A DNA stretch of 64,000 nt from Scalesia atractyloides (GCA_947069175.1 CAMTDV010001633.1:58262102-58326101), one strand, 5' to 3'; positions 31,872-43,317 are shown, numbered from the stretch's first letter. Numbers and translations: made by a program. The notes: a model not told the origin generated them from the letters alone.

Positions 31872-33998
31872 ATGGCAACCAAAAATTCCGAAACTTCAAA
31901 GTCCGCATTCGTCAACAATGGTGATCAATCCGTTCCTTATGTTGTTGGAACATTATCACACAATCGTAAAATGGAGGTGTGGTGCAATTGGGACTTGGTT
32001 GAGTTGAGTGATGGGTCACAAAAGGCACGATGTAAACATTGTGGTTCCTTGTTAGGCAAGGACTCTAATTCGACGTTGGTTAAGCATGTCAATAAATTTT
32101 GTGATGCGTTAAAAGAGTCGTCAGCGGGTCAAAAGCATCTCTCAAAGGATGGTACGATATTTCGTTATGAAGATAGCGTAGCTCGTGATAGGATGGCGAA
32201 GTTGGTGATAAAAAAAGCCTTGCCGTTTGGACACTTTGACGACCTCGATCTTACCAATCTTATTAGAGAGACGCTTCAACCACGCTACAAATAGGTAAGT
32301 CGTCGTACTTTAAAACGCCATTGTTTGAAGTTATGGGAAAACGCAAGAAAAGATTTAATTGTATGTTTTAAAAATTTAAAAACTAGTGTTAACTTGACAA
32401 GTGATGTGTGGTCGCTCCACATGGTTTACCCGAATCGCACATTTGTGTCACCGCCCATTGGGTTGATCCCAATACGTGGCAAATGATGAAGCGTACGATT
32501 GCTTTTGACGAGTTTCCTTCTCCTCATACAGGAGAAAATATTTATAAAATTATAAACACCACAATAATAAAATATTCTTTACAGGATAAAATTTTTTCAA
32601 TATCATTTGACAATGCTTCAAACAGCACAACGGCAATTGAAAAATTAAAGTTGAAGTATAAACCGATTATTGATGGTGAATTTTTTCACACCCGTTGTGT
32701 TGCACATATTATTAATTTAGTTGTGCAAGACGGGTTAAAAGATAGATTTGTTTCGGATTGTATTAAAGCTTTTAGAGTTAGGCTACACGATGTTTTCAAA
32801 AGTGGAAAAGAAAGATATCAAGATTATAAAAAACTTTGTAAAGATGTTAACCAAAAAATTATTAGACCTAATTGGGATATACCAACTCGTTGGAATTCAA
32901 CTTGTCATATGTTTGAAATGGCTTTAAAACAAATTGACACTTTAAATCATTTCATACAACTTTAAGCGATGATTACCAAGTCGACCCATTTCCCGAATCG
33001 GCTTGGGAAAATATTAAAACACTAAGTACATTTTTAGAAGTTTTCAAAACCACAACAAAGGTGATTTCGGGTGTTTATTATCCAACTAGTTCTAAGGTTC
33101 TATCCGAATTGTTTTTGATAACCACCATTTTTAAAGAACATGAAAATTCAAGTGACATGTTGAGAAATATGATAAAACCAATGATTGAAAATTTTAAAAA
33201 TAATTTTTGGAATTACCAACCGTTTTTCTATGTGCCGCCGCTTTAAATCCAATTTTAAACGTGTCGGGTGTTGAAGGTATAATTGACGAGATTTACGACA
33301 AGTTGGATATGCATGAGGTGAATCCAACATTAAAAGTTAAAGTTAAAGAGTCATTCAAATCTAATTTGAATAAACTTTATAATCATTATTTAAAAAAAAT
33401 ACGGTGAGAATCAACATACTAAAATATTTGAATCTCGGTCATCGGCCTCCAACGATGAAACGAATAGAGGCCCAATCATTACCATGTTGAATGTCGTTAG
33501 AGAAGAAACGACTAAACAACTAAGAGGTAGTGAACTATCAAGTGAACTCGGACGATACAAAGAAACTAATTATTCGCGTTCTATGACGTCCGAGGAATAC
33601 AAAAAGTTTGATATTTTGTCATGGTGGAAATCTAAAGAATCGGATTTCCCGATTTTAGCCACCATGGCACGTGATTTACTAACGGTCCAAGCTTCCACGG
33701 TAGGTCCGGAAAGTGTATTTTCTCTTAGTGGTAGGGTGTTGTCCGTTCGAAGAACAAGACTAACACCAGAGTCGTTAGAGATGGCAATATGCCTTAAAGA
33801 TCATTTGGACGCCGTTGACCGTGTACAACATACATCAAGTCTAGAAGACGAGGTCGATTTGGAGCACAGACGATTCAACCGAAGTAGAGAGTAACGATTC
33901 GGATAACGATTGCACCGAAGTGCCCGCAACTAAACGTACCGCTAGTGAAAGTGTCGAACCCGCCACGTCAAAACGGTCGAAGAAATAAACCGGTTATG
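31872..33998 (+). pseudogene. hAT transposase (BED zinc finger, RICESLEEPER-like), broken
   Basis: The ATG lies about 100 bases after the TATA box. The BED finger occupies 31970-32105 (CKHCGSLLGKDSNSTLVKHV, then C). A TAG at 32292 interrupts the frame. The central RNase H-like region carries SISFDNASNSTTAIEKL and CVAHIINLVVQDGLK, followed by PTRWNSTCHMFEMALKQ. The C-terminal dimerisation region is FDILSWWKSKESDFPILA and VGPESVFSLSGRVLSVRRT. Besides the stop there are about five single-base shifts (near 32425, 32960, 33225, 33400 and after 33880). The full length of roughly 700 codons is usual. It cannot make transposase now. Confidence 0.9.
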
Positions 33999-34292
33999 GT
34001 TAACTGAAAACCGGTTCCGGTAAACTTTTAATCGGTTCCGATTAACAGTAACCGGTTCTGTTATGTTTCGTGTAATTTTTTTTTACCATCATTATGTAAT
34101 CGGTTATATTATTTTTAATGTGAAATTTTTAAAAAGTCTTTACTCTTCACTAGAACAAACTAAAAACATAAACATAAACATAAAACTCTTGATTAACACA
34201 AACAAGTAACCGGTGACACAAACCGGTTACAAAACATTAAAACAAACCACATAAACCAAATAAAACACTAAAAATTATAATCATAACACAAC

Positions 34293-34544
34293 CTAAGCTT
34301 TCGAAGACCCGGTCCCGGAAGCTTCACCCTTTTCCTTATTTTTCGCCTTTGTCACCGGACAATGGTGGTTGGTGTGTTTCTTTAGCGTTGAATTGGCCGA
34401 CGCTTTCATAAACTTCCCGCAACCCTTGCATCAAGCCATCTCATGGCTATCCGACATCAAGCACAAATCAAAGTGCTTCCAAATCTCCGGGTTTCTTTTG
34501 GTCTCCAAAATAGTCACGATTTCTTCGTTGCATACCACTGGTTT
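34293..34544 (-). pseudogene. Second BED-type zinc finger frame inside the hAT element
   Basis: Read leftwards from about 34540, the frame gives a BED-like pattern. WKHFDLCLMSDSHEMA is followed by an in-frame TGA, then CKGCGKFMKASANSTLKKHT, NHHC and a charged tail ending SSKA before TAG at 34293-34295. The spacing CX2C...HX4C is that of a BED finger. No ATG is visible in frame upstream; an AG acceptor-like CAG at about 34540 could mean a missing first exon. It faces the transposase gene convergently. It may be an accessory gene of the element or a nested piece of another hAT. Confidence 0.6.
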
Positions 34545-34985
34545 TCAGTTTCAAAACAAGGATTCAGAGATGAAATGAAGTTTTTTAGAAGTAATGAAAT
34601 GAGATAAGAATGGAAGAAGTAAATGGTGATTAAATACAAAAAAAAACCGAATATAATATCAATATTCGGTTTAACCGGTTTTAATAGTGTAAAGCAACTT
34701 TTCAGGCTACAAGACCCGAGGGAACCGGTTTTAAATAGTGTTTGCAGCTTTTTCTTCGCATAAAGAACATAACCGGGTACGACCCGGAACTGGTTCCACA
34801 CTAACTGGAACCGGGTGGACACTAACTGGAACCGGGTACACAGGTTTCACATTTATATGCTTATACCCGGGTACGAACCGGAACCGGTTATCAGAGGAAC
34901 CGGGTTCACTGGGTTGCATGAGGAACCGGGTCCGGTTTGGAACCAGGTCCGAGTACTATTAATACCCGATTTTGCCCATCTCTAG

Positions 34986-35929
34986 GTAAAACTGGTGGTA
35001 CCTTAATTAATCGATAGACCAAAGGATTTTCATATATTTCTTTGTTCTCCTCGTCAACCTTGTAAGATTGGATATACCATTCAATTGGTGATTAATCTTT
35101 CATATTTTGTTACATTGTCAGTTTGGTTGTGATGTTGATACACAAGTTTGTTTTCTTATCGTCATCAAAATCATTTGGATACATCTCGGTCTATGTTAAT
35201 ATTTTTTGATATATTAGATTCGTGAAAATAAAAGTCCTCATGTACATAAGCAATTTAGATGGTACCTCGTTAAAATGATCGTCAAACGACTTGCGTATCT
35301 ACTAGGCTGCTGATGTAATTATCGTATTGACCATTTCAATATCATGTTTTTCACAAGATTAAATGATATGGCTTAGTTGACTTCATCATCAAAATTGCAC
35401 TCAAGATTTGGTATTTTAATTGCTTTTTTTATGACTTTAATTGCTATTTATATTGATAGGCTTTATGACTTTTAGATTACTTTAACTCATTTTAACTTCA
35501 TCTAAGTGAATCTTTCTTTCGTATTTCATTTTACCTCACTCTAAGGAATTGGTTTAGTTCCGTTAACTCCATCTAACCCTATTTTTAGTGGTTTTTGGTT
35601 TAATAAATAAAAGAATAATTAATTCAGTGTTTTAACATCCGATTTATATGTTAACATACAACTTATTTAATGCATCTTAACACAAGGAGGGAGTGGTTTG
35701 CAATATCGGTTAATATGACTGTTAACACCCCACATGTTAGAGTACAACCCCATAGCCTTATCTCTTCATGGTGTCATCAAATACGCTATTACTCGTCCCT
35801 TTATGGTTTATCTTGAACATAATGTTTATTGTTTTCGTTGTTAGTTTCTTTCCTTTTTGGTTATAGAGATTTTGGATATCTAGGGGAAGTTGGACTGTTT
35901 ATGAACTACAAGTTGTGATTTCAGTATGA
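34986..35929. other. Intergenic, no gene seen
   Basis: AT-rich, no reading frame with recognisable domains, no RNA gene or clear repeat. Confidence 0.5.
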
Positions 35930-36210
35930 GTAAAGTGCAATTAGCCATCATGTTGTTTGGTCCAGATTGCATAATGACATTCTACCTTTCACTTTTTGCG
36001 TAATGACACCCTGTGGTGGACATTTCATCATACTATGCACCCAAAACGTTAATTCCTGGACCCAACCACAGGGTGACAAACTGCAATATGGACCAAACCA
36101 CAAGGTTGCAGAGTGTGATGAAATGTCCACCATAAGGTGTCATACGCAAAAAAACAAAAGGTATAAAATCATTATGCAATATAGACCAAACTAGACAAAT
36201 TGCACTTTAT
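35930..36210. mobile_element. Foldback MITE
   Basis: The two halves pair over about 110 bases: AGTAAAGTGCAATT at the left end against AATTGCACTTTA at the right. Inner matching segments include GGTGGACATTTCATCA against TGATGAAATGTCCACC. TCAGTAT stands on both sides (35921-35927, 36210-36216), a likely target duplication. No coding. Confidence 0.75.
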
Positions 36211-36216
36211 CAGTAT

Positions 36217-37315
36217 TTTAAGTGGCAAGAGTAAACTTTTTAGGCTGTTTGGGTTTGGTTGTTATAATAAATTATATAAGAGTAAATTACAAAACTCGTC
36301 CTTTATGTATGTCATTTATTGCTAAGTGTGTCATTTGTCTTCAATATATACAAGATATGTACTCGATGTTTGCAAACCCTTGCAAGTTATGTCCTTTAGT
36401 CCTAACACAGTTAGTTTTCATGGTTAAATTTGACTAAGTCAACCCCACATAAGGTATTTTGATCATTTTATCGTAAATGCTAAAATCACAATTATAAAAA
36501 TAATAAATAAAAGAATTTTAAATTATATATGTATATATATTTATAAACATATACAGACACCCATACATGACCCCACTTCTCCTTCTCTCTCTAACTATCC
36601 TACCCCCACCACCACCACAACCCACCTGCCACCACCACCACCGATCTGCCACCACCACCACCACCACCATCGATCTGTCTCCTCTCTCTTCTCTCTTCAC
36701 ACACACATAAACCCTGTCTGTATTTCACTCTACTGAACCACCACCACCACCTACCCCCACCACCACCAGCATTCAAATGCCACCACTGCTCCCTAACAAA
36801 CCACAATCTGATCATTTCCTGCAATCTCATCTACCACACACCGTCACCAACACCCACCCCACGCCACCACCGGCAACCCCACCACACACGCTCTCTGTAT
36901 ATCTTTGGGAGCCAACCAGTACTGTTAACACCATCGTTTCTCTCTGTTACACACACAAACACGTAAAACACATAGTGGGTCTACAAATTGGAACAAATCG
37001 ATTGAAACCCACAGTCTGACACACCAACTTGAACAAATTTCATAACTATTGAATGTAAAAATCGACTGATTTGGGATGAATTTGAGAAGGAAAAAAAAGG
37101 TGAAATTGGGGCTAGAACTTACTGGAAATGAGACACGCGAATCGAACTTAAACATCATCCATGGGTGTTAATCGTAATCGTTTTCGATCTGGTCACTTAG
37201 AATCGAGCCCAAACATCCCCGATCTACCGCACATGGACAAGATCGACAGTCTACCACCATCGTCGCATGTGGCGGTGGTGGTCACAGGTGGTGGCGGGGT
37301 TGTGGCAGTGGTGGT
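36217..37315. other. Intergenic with CCACCA microsatellite-like tract
   Basis: 36600-36780 is rich in CCACCA and CACCAC triplets, with a GGTGGT tract near 37262-37313. These give long spurious frames (Gly, Trp, Pro or His rich) on both strands. No gene was recognised. Confidence 0.5.
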
Positions 37316-38205
37316 TGTAACAACTCGTAAATTCGTTGTTATCTTTTTCCTTTTATTCCCGTTGTATCTCTCAGTGTAATTCCGAGATTTGATTATGAGA
37401 AAGTTTATGTTAATGACTTATATTTTTGTCACAACTATATCGCATTTAATCATTTATTAATCGCTAATTCAACGCAAGTACAAGAAACTGTGTTACTCGA
37501 ATAGCCGAGTGTGTTGTTGTACAATAACCACTTGTGCCATCACATCGCATCGCAAAACATAGTTAAATTATGTGGAATTATATTTTATGTGTGTTATACT
37601 TGTTATGTTGTGGTTTACTATCGCGAAAACTCTCGCACGCTCACGTAGCTCGCTCACTCTCAATTCAATGGTAATATGACGCTTAACGCTTCGCTAAAAC
37701 GCTTAATATAACTATCTAATACGAACCGAATCGCCAAACGAACTCCTAACGCGAAATAAACGAATGAAACTTAGCCAATAGGCGAAGTTCGGCCGAACTT
37801 GTGCATCACAGTTCGCCCGAACTTGCTCAGGCCATCTTAACCCAACTTATAAGCCAAGTTCGCCCGAACTGGCTTCCAAATCAGGTGAATTCAGCAAATT
37901 CGCCCGAACTTGATGTATCCAGCTCAATCTTCACTTCACCTTTAAATACCCAGCTCCTCATTCATGCTCTCCTTGCTGACCAAGTTTGCTCAGAGCTCTC
38001 CCGATTGAATACTCTCGTTTTCTAAGTAAGAATCAACCCGTTTTCAAGCTACAACAACGTTTTACAACGATTTTGCACAAGGTTTTACCTTCGATTTCAT
38101 CAAAACTCCTCTGTTTACGAAAATCTTCATCTTTTTATGCAAACTTTTGTTTTTCACTTAGATCTATGCTTAGATCTAAGTAAAACCCTTAGATCAATTT
38201 AGCCT
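37316..38205 (+). repeat. LTR fragment in inverted orientation to the E2 LTR
   Basis: It starts TGTAACAACTCGTAAATTCG. The first 350 bases differ from E2. From about 37680 (TTAACGCTTCGCTAAAACGC) it is the reverse complement of E2 LTR sequence at 38950-39050, with CAAGTTCG-type palindromes (37789-37915), a TATA-like CTTTAAATACC (37941) and the R segment ending in the palindrome. It is therefore a related LTR subfamily fused tail-to-tail with the E2 3' LTR. Confidence 0.7.
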
Positions 38206-38641
38206 TAGATCTATGCAAACTTTTGGTTTTACTTAGATCTAAGTATAGATCTAAGTGAAAAACATAAGTTTTGTATAAAAAGATGAAGATTTTCGTAAAC
38301 AGAAGAGTTTTGATGAAATCGAAGGTAAAACCTTGTGCAAAATCTTTGTAAAACGTTGTTGTTTGCATGAAAGCTCCTCTGTTTACGAAAATCTTCATCT
38401 TTTTATGCAAACTTTTGTTTTTCACTTAGATCTATGCTTAGATCTAAGTAAAACCCTTAGATCAATTTAGCCTTAGATCTATGCAAACTTTTGGTTTTAC
38501 TTAGATCTAAGTATAGATCTAAGTGAAAAACAGAAGTTTTGTATAAAAAGATGAAGATTTTCGTAAACAGAAGAGTTTTGATGAAATCGAAGGTAAAACC
38601 TTGTGCAAAATCTTTGTAAAACGTTGTTGTTTGCATGAAAA
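38106..38641. repeat. Tandem duplicated palindrome at the LTR-LTR junction
   Basis: Two 268-base direct copies (from 38106 and 38374) are each a near-perfect inverted repeat with about 78-base arms: CTGTTTACGAAAATCTTCAT pairs with its complement 190 bases later. The arm tips carry AGATCTAAG repeats. The intact E2 5' LTR (55395-55500) has only one arm, so the palindrome arose in this copy. Confidence 0.85.
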
Positions 38642-39301
38642 CGGGTTGATTCTTACTTGGAAATCAAAGGTTTTCGGTTTCGGGAGGTTTCGGGCGAAAT
38701 TACAGCAAGGAGTGCACGAATGGAGGTGTTGGGTATTTATAGGTGAGGTGAGAATGGGCTGAAATAGATCAAGTTCGGCTGAACTTGTCACACATTCAAG
38801 CAAACTTGGCACAAGTTCGGGCGAACTTGGCCAGTTCAGCTTGAAAGTATGCAAGTTCGAGCGAACTTGTTAGATTTAAGGGGATTCTGAAGCCTGTTCA
38901 AGTTCGGGCGAACTTGTGGTAGTCAAGTTCGGCCGAACTTGGCCTAGTGGCGAAGTTTCGTTCTTTATTTTCGCGTTAGGTGCTCGTTTGACGATTCGGT
39001 TCGTATTAGATAGTTATGTTAAGCGTTTTAGCAAGGCGTTAAGATTCGATAAATAAGCGAGATAGCATGCGGCTTTGTTCCCAAGTCTTGCGAGAGTCAT
39101 GTTGTAGTTTAAGCGAGCAGATAGCCTTGGAAACTTCACGCAAAGTTTATAGTATTTAGCGAGTGCGATATAAGTGTATGCGTTGTGAAGTGCGAAAATA
39201 AGCGATGTAGCGTAGTAAGCGATTTAGTTTACATTATGATCTGAATCTCTGGTGCTAGGCGTAACGAGAGTGACGAGCTTTCGAGGAAGCGGGTTGTTAC
39301 A
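38475..39301 (-). repeat. 3' LTR of E2, truncated
   Basis: On the minus strand it begins TGTAACAACCCGCTTCC at 39301. U3 has five complete CAAGTTCG-type palindromes (38924, 38899, 38852, 38812, 38770), then the TATA box CCTATAAATACCC (plus-strand 38731-38743). The remaining U5, present in the 5' LTR, is missing here. Confidence 0.75.
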
Positions 39302-39337
39302 GTCTCCCCCACTTTAGGAAATTTCGTCCCGAAATTT
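39302..39337 (-). other. Pre-PPT block and polypurine tract of E2
   Basis: The minus strand reads AAATTTCGGGACGAAATTTC, then CTAAAGTGGGGGAGAC, directly followed by the LTR start TGTAAC. It is almost the same as in E3 and E4. Confidence 0.8.
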
Positions 39338-39806
39338 ATTCGAAAGGAAGACTTGAGAATTGACACGAACCGATAGTGGTAGATAGCGGTAAGGCGTTTA
39401 GCGTAAGTCGAGGATGAACGAGCGGTCGATCGAGGACTGACGAGTGAAAGCTACTCGGAGGTATAAAGGATCGATGAGTAAAAGCGATTTAGTTGACTCG
39501 CGGTTGATACTCACGAGCTGGCGATCAAAAATGTTTTCAAGTCTTTGAAAAGTTTTGTTAACCATCACGAAAAGTGTTTTTAAGAAACTCGTTTTATGAA
39601 AATTTTCTCACAACGTGGTGCTAGGCGGAGTCGATTCACATTGCGAGAAGGGTTTTTACTTGCCTAAAAGATTTTGATAAAAATCACAATATCTTGAAAA
39701 ATTTCCATTTATTTCCAAAACGTAAGGTAAAAAAATAAAATTTAACGGTATCAAAAAGTTTAGTTAGCGTCAAACCCACATGGCATCTTTCCACGAAAGT
39801 TTGTCA

Positions 39807-40610
39807 ATATGGCTAAAACACTTATATATAGGAAGTACCAGTGGCGTATCCACCATGTTTTAGCCATATCGTCTCTGTCTCGTGGGCGATGCCAGGTGTG
39901 TTGACACGATATGGATAGATTTTGGTATCCTTGGTCCAGGTGGTGAAGGGTTGGACCAAGTAATTATGAGGCTTGAATAACGTCGAACCCCACATGGCAT
40001 CCTTTCACGGAAGTTTGTTAGTATGGATAAAACACTTATATATATGAAGTACCAGCGGCGTATCCACCATGTTTTAGCCATACCGCTCCGTTCTGTGGAG
40101 CGATGTTATGTGTGCCGACATGACATGGATGGAATGGCGATTGGAATAGCGAGGCGGTAAGAATGAGAGATGCGATAAGCAAAACGATTGCGTTAAAACG
40201 TCGAAAAGCGATAGGTGAAGCAATAGCGATAAGCGTCGAGAGAGGGAAAGCGATAAGCGATGCGACGTAGATCCCTACGAAAGTGTGATTGATTGCTGTA
40301 GATTCGCGGGGTAGCTAGCGTTTGCGAGATTGAGAAGGCGACGAGATGTTACGCCTTGCGAAGGAGTTTAGCGTGTGAAAATAATCATCATAATATGGAA
40401 GGTCTATAACGTTCACCTACACATGGGATTTCTTCACGAGAGTTTGTTAGCATGGCAAAAGCACTTATATATAGGAAGTACCAGCAGCGTATCCACCATG
40501 CTTCGACCACACCTCCTCTGTCTCGTGAGTAGATGTCACACTTTGTCGACATGGTTAAACGCTTATGTATAGGAAGTACCAGCGGCGTATCCACCACATT
40601 TTAACCACGC
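39807..40610 (-). repeat. Four copies of the shared stem-loop motif downstream of E2 gag
   Basis: Cores lie at 39821-39855, 40035-40069, 40464-40498 and about 40561-40595, each reading TGGTGGATACGCC on the minus strand. Flanking arms differ from those in E1 yet are complementary: ATATGGCTAAAACA against TGTTTTAGCCATAT for the first copy (14 of 14), 13 of 14 for the second. The third and fourth pair mainly if G-U pairs on the minus-strand RNA are allowed. A second conserved stretch (CCATGTGGGG type) follows each of the first three. Confidence 0.88.
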
Positions 40611-40941
40611 TTTTAATGTTAGGGTACTATTAGAACTCATTACGATCCCAATGCAGGCGTCGAGATAATCCCATTTGCACCTGTGATTAGTTTGGTGTTT
40701 GCATGTTTATCGTAACTTGTTTTAAAGGCGCGTAGTATGGGTAAAAACGTATTATATCGTGATATACTGTATAATATTAGTGATAATAATTAGTGTGCGC
40801 GCTTAGACTAAGTGCGAGGACTCGAGAGATAGAGAGAGGGAGAGGGTGAGACGTCGTCGTATATTGAAGCGATATCGAATGATAGATCAGCTATAAAGCA
40901 TAAATACTGACATAGAAAATCGTACCTTCAATGACGTCGTC

Positions 40942-42066
40942 CTACGCCTGGTCGGTGTTGTCATCGACATCTTCTGCTGCTGGGGCTGCGGCTGCTGATG
41001 CCTCTGGGGCGGCAGTTTCTAAGGCGGCGAGCTGAGTCGGCGGTGCTGGAAGCGCTAGCATCTCGGGTTGTCGTGGTCCAGTGTGGTAGTGACTGATGAG
41101 GTGGTCGTAACAGTCGCAGTTGATGCAGTATCGACAGCTGGCTTCGGCCTGGTGGTGATAAGTACACATCTGACACCGAGGAAAAGGTCCAGTGTAGGCA
41201 AGCCTTGGAAGAGGTGCAACCGTTTGGAGAGGCTCAGGAAAAGTTGAGGCTCGAGCTTTTTCTCTTACGGCTGGGCTCGGCGGTGGCTTGCAGCGGTGTG
41301 TCGTCGTCGTCGTCGGATAGCTCGATAGTAGCTTGGTTCAGCTTCTTTGTGGGATCCTTGGAGAAAAATCCGGCCAAGACTCACTTGTCTGCGGCCAACT
41401 AATAGGTTTCTTCGATGGTAGTCGGTCTTGCAACTTCGACAAAATCGCCCACGCACTCAGGCAAAGCACGTATGTACTTTTTGATAGCCTTTTCAGGAGT
41501 GTCGATCTGGCTATGGCAAATAATGCTGAGTTGTTTGAACCTTGCTGTGAAGTCGGCGTTATCACCTTCGATTTGCTTGATTTCCAGAACTCGTTTTCTA
41601 GCTTTTAAACTTCGTGGGGAGGGCAGTATTCTATCTTCATAAGCTCCTTCAGTTCTTCCCACGATAGCGCGTAAGCTGCGTCGTTCCCACATTTGATGCG
41701 CTCGGCTGTCCACCAGTCGAGTGCTCAGGATTGGAATACTCCGGTAGCGCATGTGGTATGAAAATGCTCTGGGCACCCACTCTGAAGAAGGGTAACCTCG
41801 ATGGCATCAAACCACTGGAGCATTTGAGACACACTTCCTTCACCTGTGAAAACCATCGGGTCACAGGCCTTGAATTGCTTGTAGGAGAAAGTAGACTTTG
41901 GTGCGCTGGACTTAGAGTCTTCAGAGGTTTGAGAGTTGCTGAGGGATTGAACTTGGGAGATGATTTGAAGAATGACCTTAACCATTTCCTTGGCCATGAG
42001 CGAGGCAATCCTCTTATCGGAGTTTCTTCGGGCTTGACGTCGCGAGCTGGAAGCGTTCGAAGACAT
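40942..42066 (-). pseudogene. E2 gag, broken
   Basis: The start MSSNASSSRRQARRNSDKR lies at 42066. The capsid-type region has YKQFKACDPMVFTGEG and MLQWFDAIE. A frame change occurs near 41730, then the second half shows ARFKQLSIICHSQIDTPEKA and YIRALPE. A stop and shift precede a knuckle-like end with CTYHHQAEASCRYCINCDCY and an Ala/Pro-rich tail to 40942. The layout matches E1 and E3 gag. No protease follows. Several shifts and stops make it non-functional. Confidence 0.78.
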
Positions 42067-42581
42067 CTGAACAAGGAGATTTGGAATGAGATTCGATCAT
42101 AATGATTTTGTAATTGCGATGCAATTTAGCGCATTAAAAAACTTGTAGTAATACGTATTTTTAAGATTCACATAGGAAAAAGACATATTTCCTAAATTCT
42201 CACGTATTCACATAAGCACGTGTAATCAGATACTACATATGTATATATTTAGATATGTATATATTGGCGGCATAACGCGAGGACGCGGTTAGGAGGGTTG
42301 TTAGGATTTAGTTATGTTGCGAGTATTAGCTCTTGTTTTAGATTGCGATGGTTGTGCGAGTTGTGCACATAACATAATAAGATGAAAGCGTTAAAGCAGC
42401 AAGCAAAAAGCGACAAACCGAAAACGTTAAAGTTTTAAAATTTGTTAAAATGTGCGCGAAGCACATGTAAATCGATGATGCGTAAAATCGTCGATTGCGG
42501 CTTAAAATCAATAGAGCGTCCTGGGTTTTGAGACAGAGACTACCCAAAGTGATTCGATCATTCCACCGAGTTCGGGCTCAC

Positions 42582-42648
42582 GCTTTGGCCTAATAGGTAA
42601 ATGCTCTCACTGCCCTGCGGCTAACGACATTACCCTTCCAGTTACTAC
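42582..42648 (-). promoter_or_regulatory. Conserved 5' leader block of E2
   Basis: The minus strand begins GTAGTAACTGGAAGGGTAAT and ends TTACCTATTAGGCCAAAGC. GGTAATG can pair with CATTTACC with one bulge. It is the counterpart of 46941-47010 in E3 and 4712-4850 in E1. Confidence 0.55.
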
Positions 42649-43027
42649 GCATCCCAAAGCGTTGGAAATAATCGAGACCTTGGTGAGATTGAAAATCGTT
42701 GAGTGGGACGAGTTTTCAAGGTTCAGATTTCACCCCTAACTTGATAACTTCGAATCTCTGATTGTGGTTTTACCTCCCGGACCCATCAAGAGGCTTCCAC
42801 CGGATTGAATGGGAAATTTCCATGAAGATGTGGATATCACTCCTAACTTAACATACAATTTCGTGCAAATGAGAATACGCAGAGTGAGTGATTCGTCGAG
42901 AGTTCACGGTTTTCACACCTAATCTCGACAAATCGACTCATTTGTGTGATACGAGCGTTCTTCACGTGTATTGTGGTAGCTTTAGGAAAAGCGTATCTAG
43001 TTTAAAAGTCCGGTTCGAATGCAGGTG

Positions 43028-43206
43028 ATCAAGTTCAGGCGAAGTTGTCCACTTCGGGCGAACTTGATCTTCGAGCGAACTTAGTTTAGGTGTTTTGAGG
43101 GGACTGACAACTTCGGGCAAACTTGGTCAAGTTCGGGCAAACTTGATCAAGTTCGGGTGAACTTGATCTGGTTCGAGCGAACTTCCCCAACTTCGGGCGA
43201 ACTTGT
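43028..43206 (-). repeat. Palindrome cluster in the E2 leader
   Basis: About seven imperfect copies of the CAAGTTCGGGCGAACTTG type lie within 180 bases, just inside the PBS (43318-43329). Several are half-decayed (CAACTTCGGGCAAACTTG, CAAGTTCGGGTGAACTTG). Confidence 0.75.
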
Positions 43207-43317
43207 CAGTGCGTATTAGTTTCGAGCGTTTAATCGATGCGTAACGGTCCGATTTGGTGTCCTGACTATAGACTAGGTCAAACAGAGCAGTTCTACCTAA
43301 TTCCCTATAGTTATGGC

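Larger units (their letters stand above)
31470..34985 (+). mobile_element. hAT transposon with degraded transposase
   Basis: The element is bounded by subterminal clusters of TACCCGGTTCC on the left (31488-31700) and the inverse GGAACCGGGTA on the right (34735-34960). The right edge reads GCCCATCTCTA, typical for the outer end of plant hAT elements (TAGAGATGGGC). The left edge is less clear, so the start is approximate and I could not confirm an 8-bp duplication. Inside are a promoter (TGTATATAAATAG at 31770), a BED-finger transposase relic (+) and a second BED-finger frame (-). Confidence 0.8.

Noticed and set aside
36518..37313. Long Gly/Trp- or Pro/His-rich reading frames on both strands
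   Set aside because: They come from CCACCA and GGTGGT low-complexity DNA, with no start context, domain or splice pattern.
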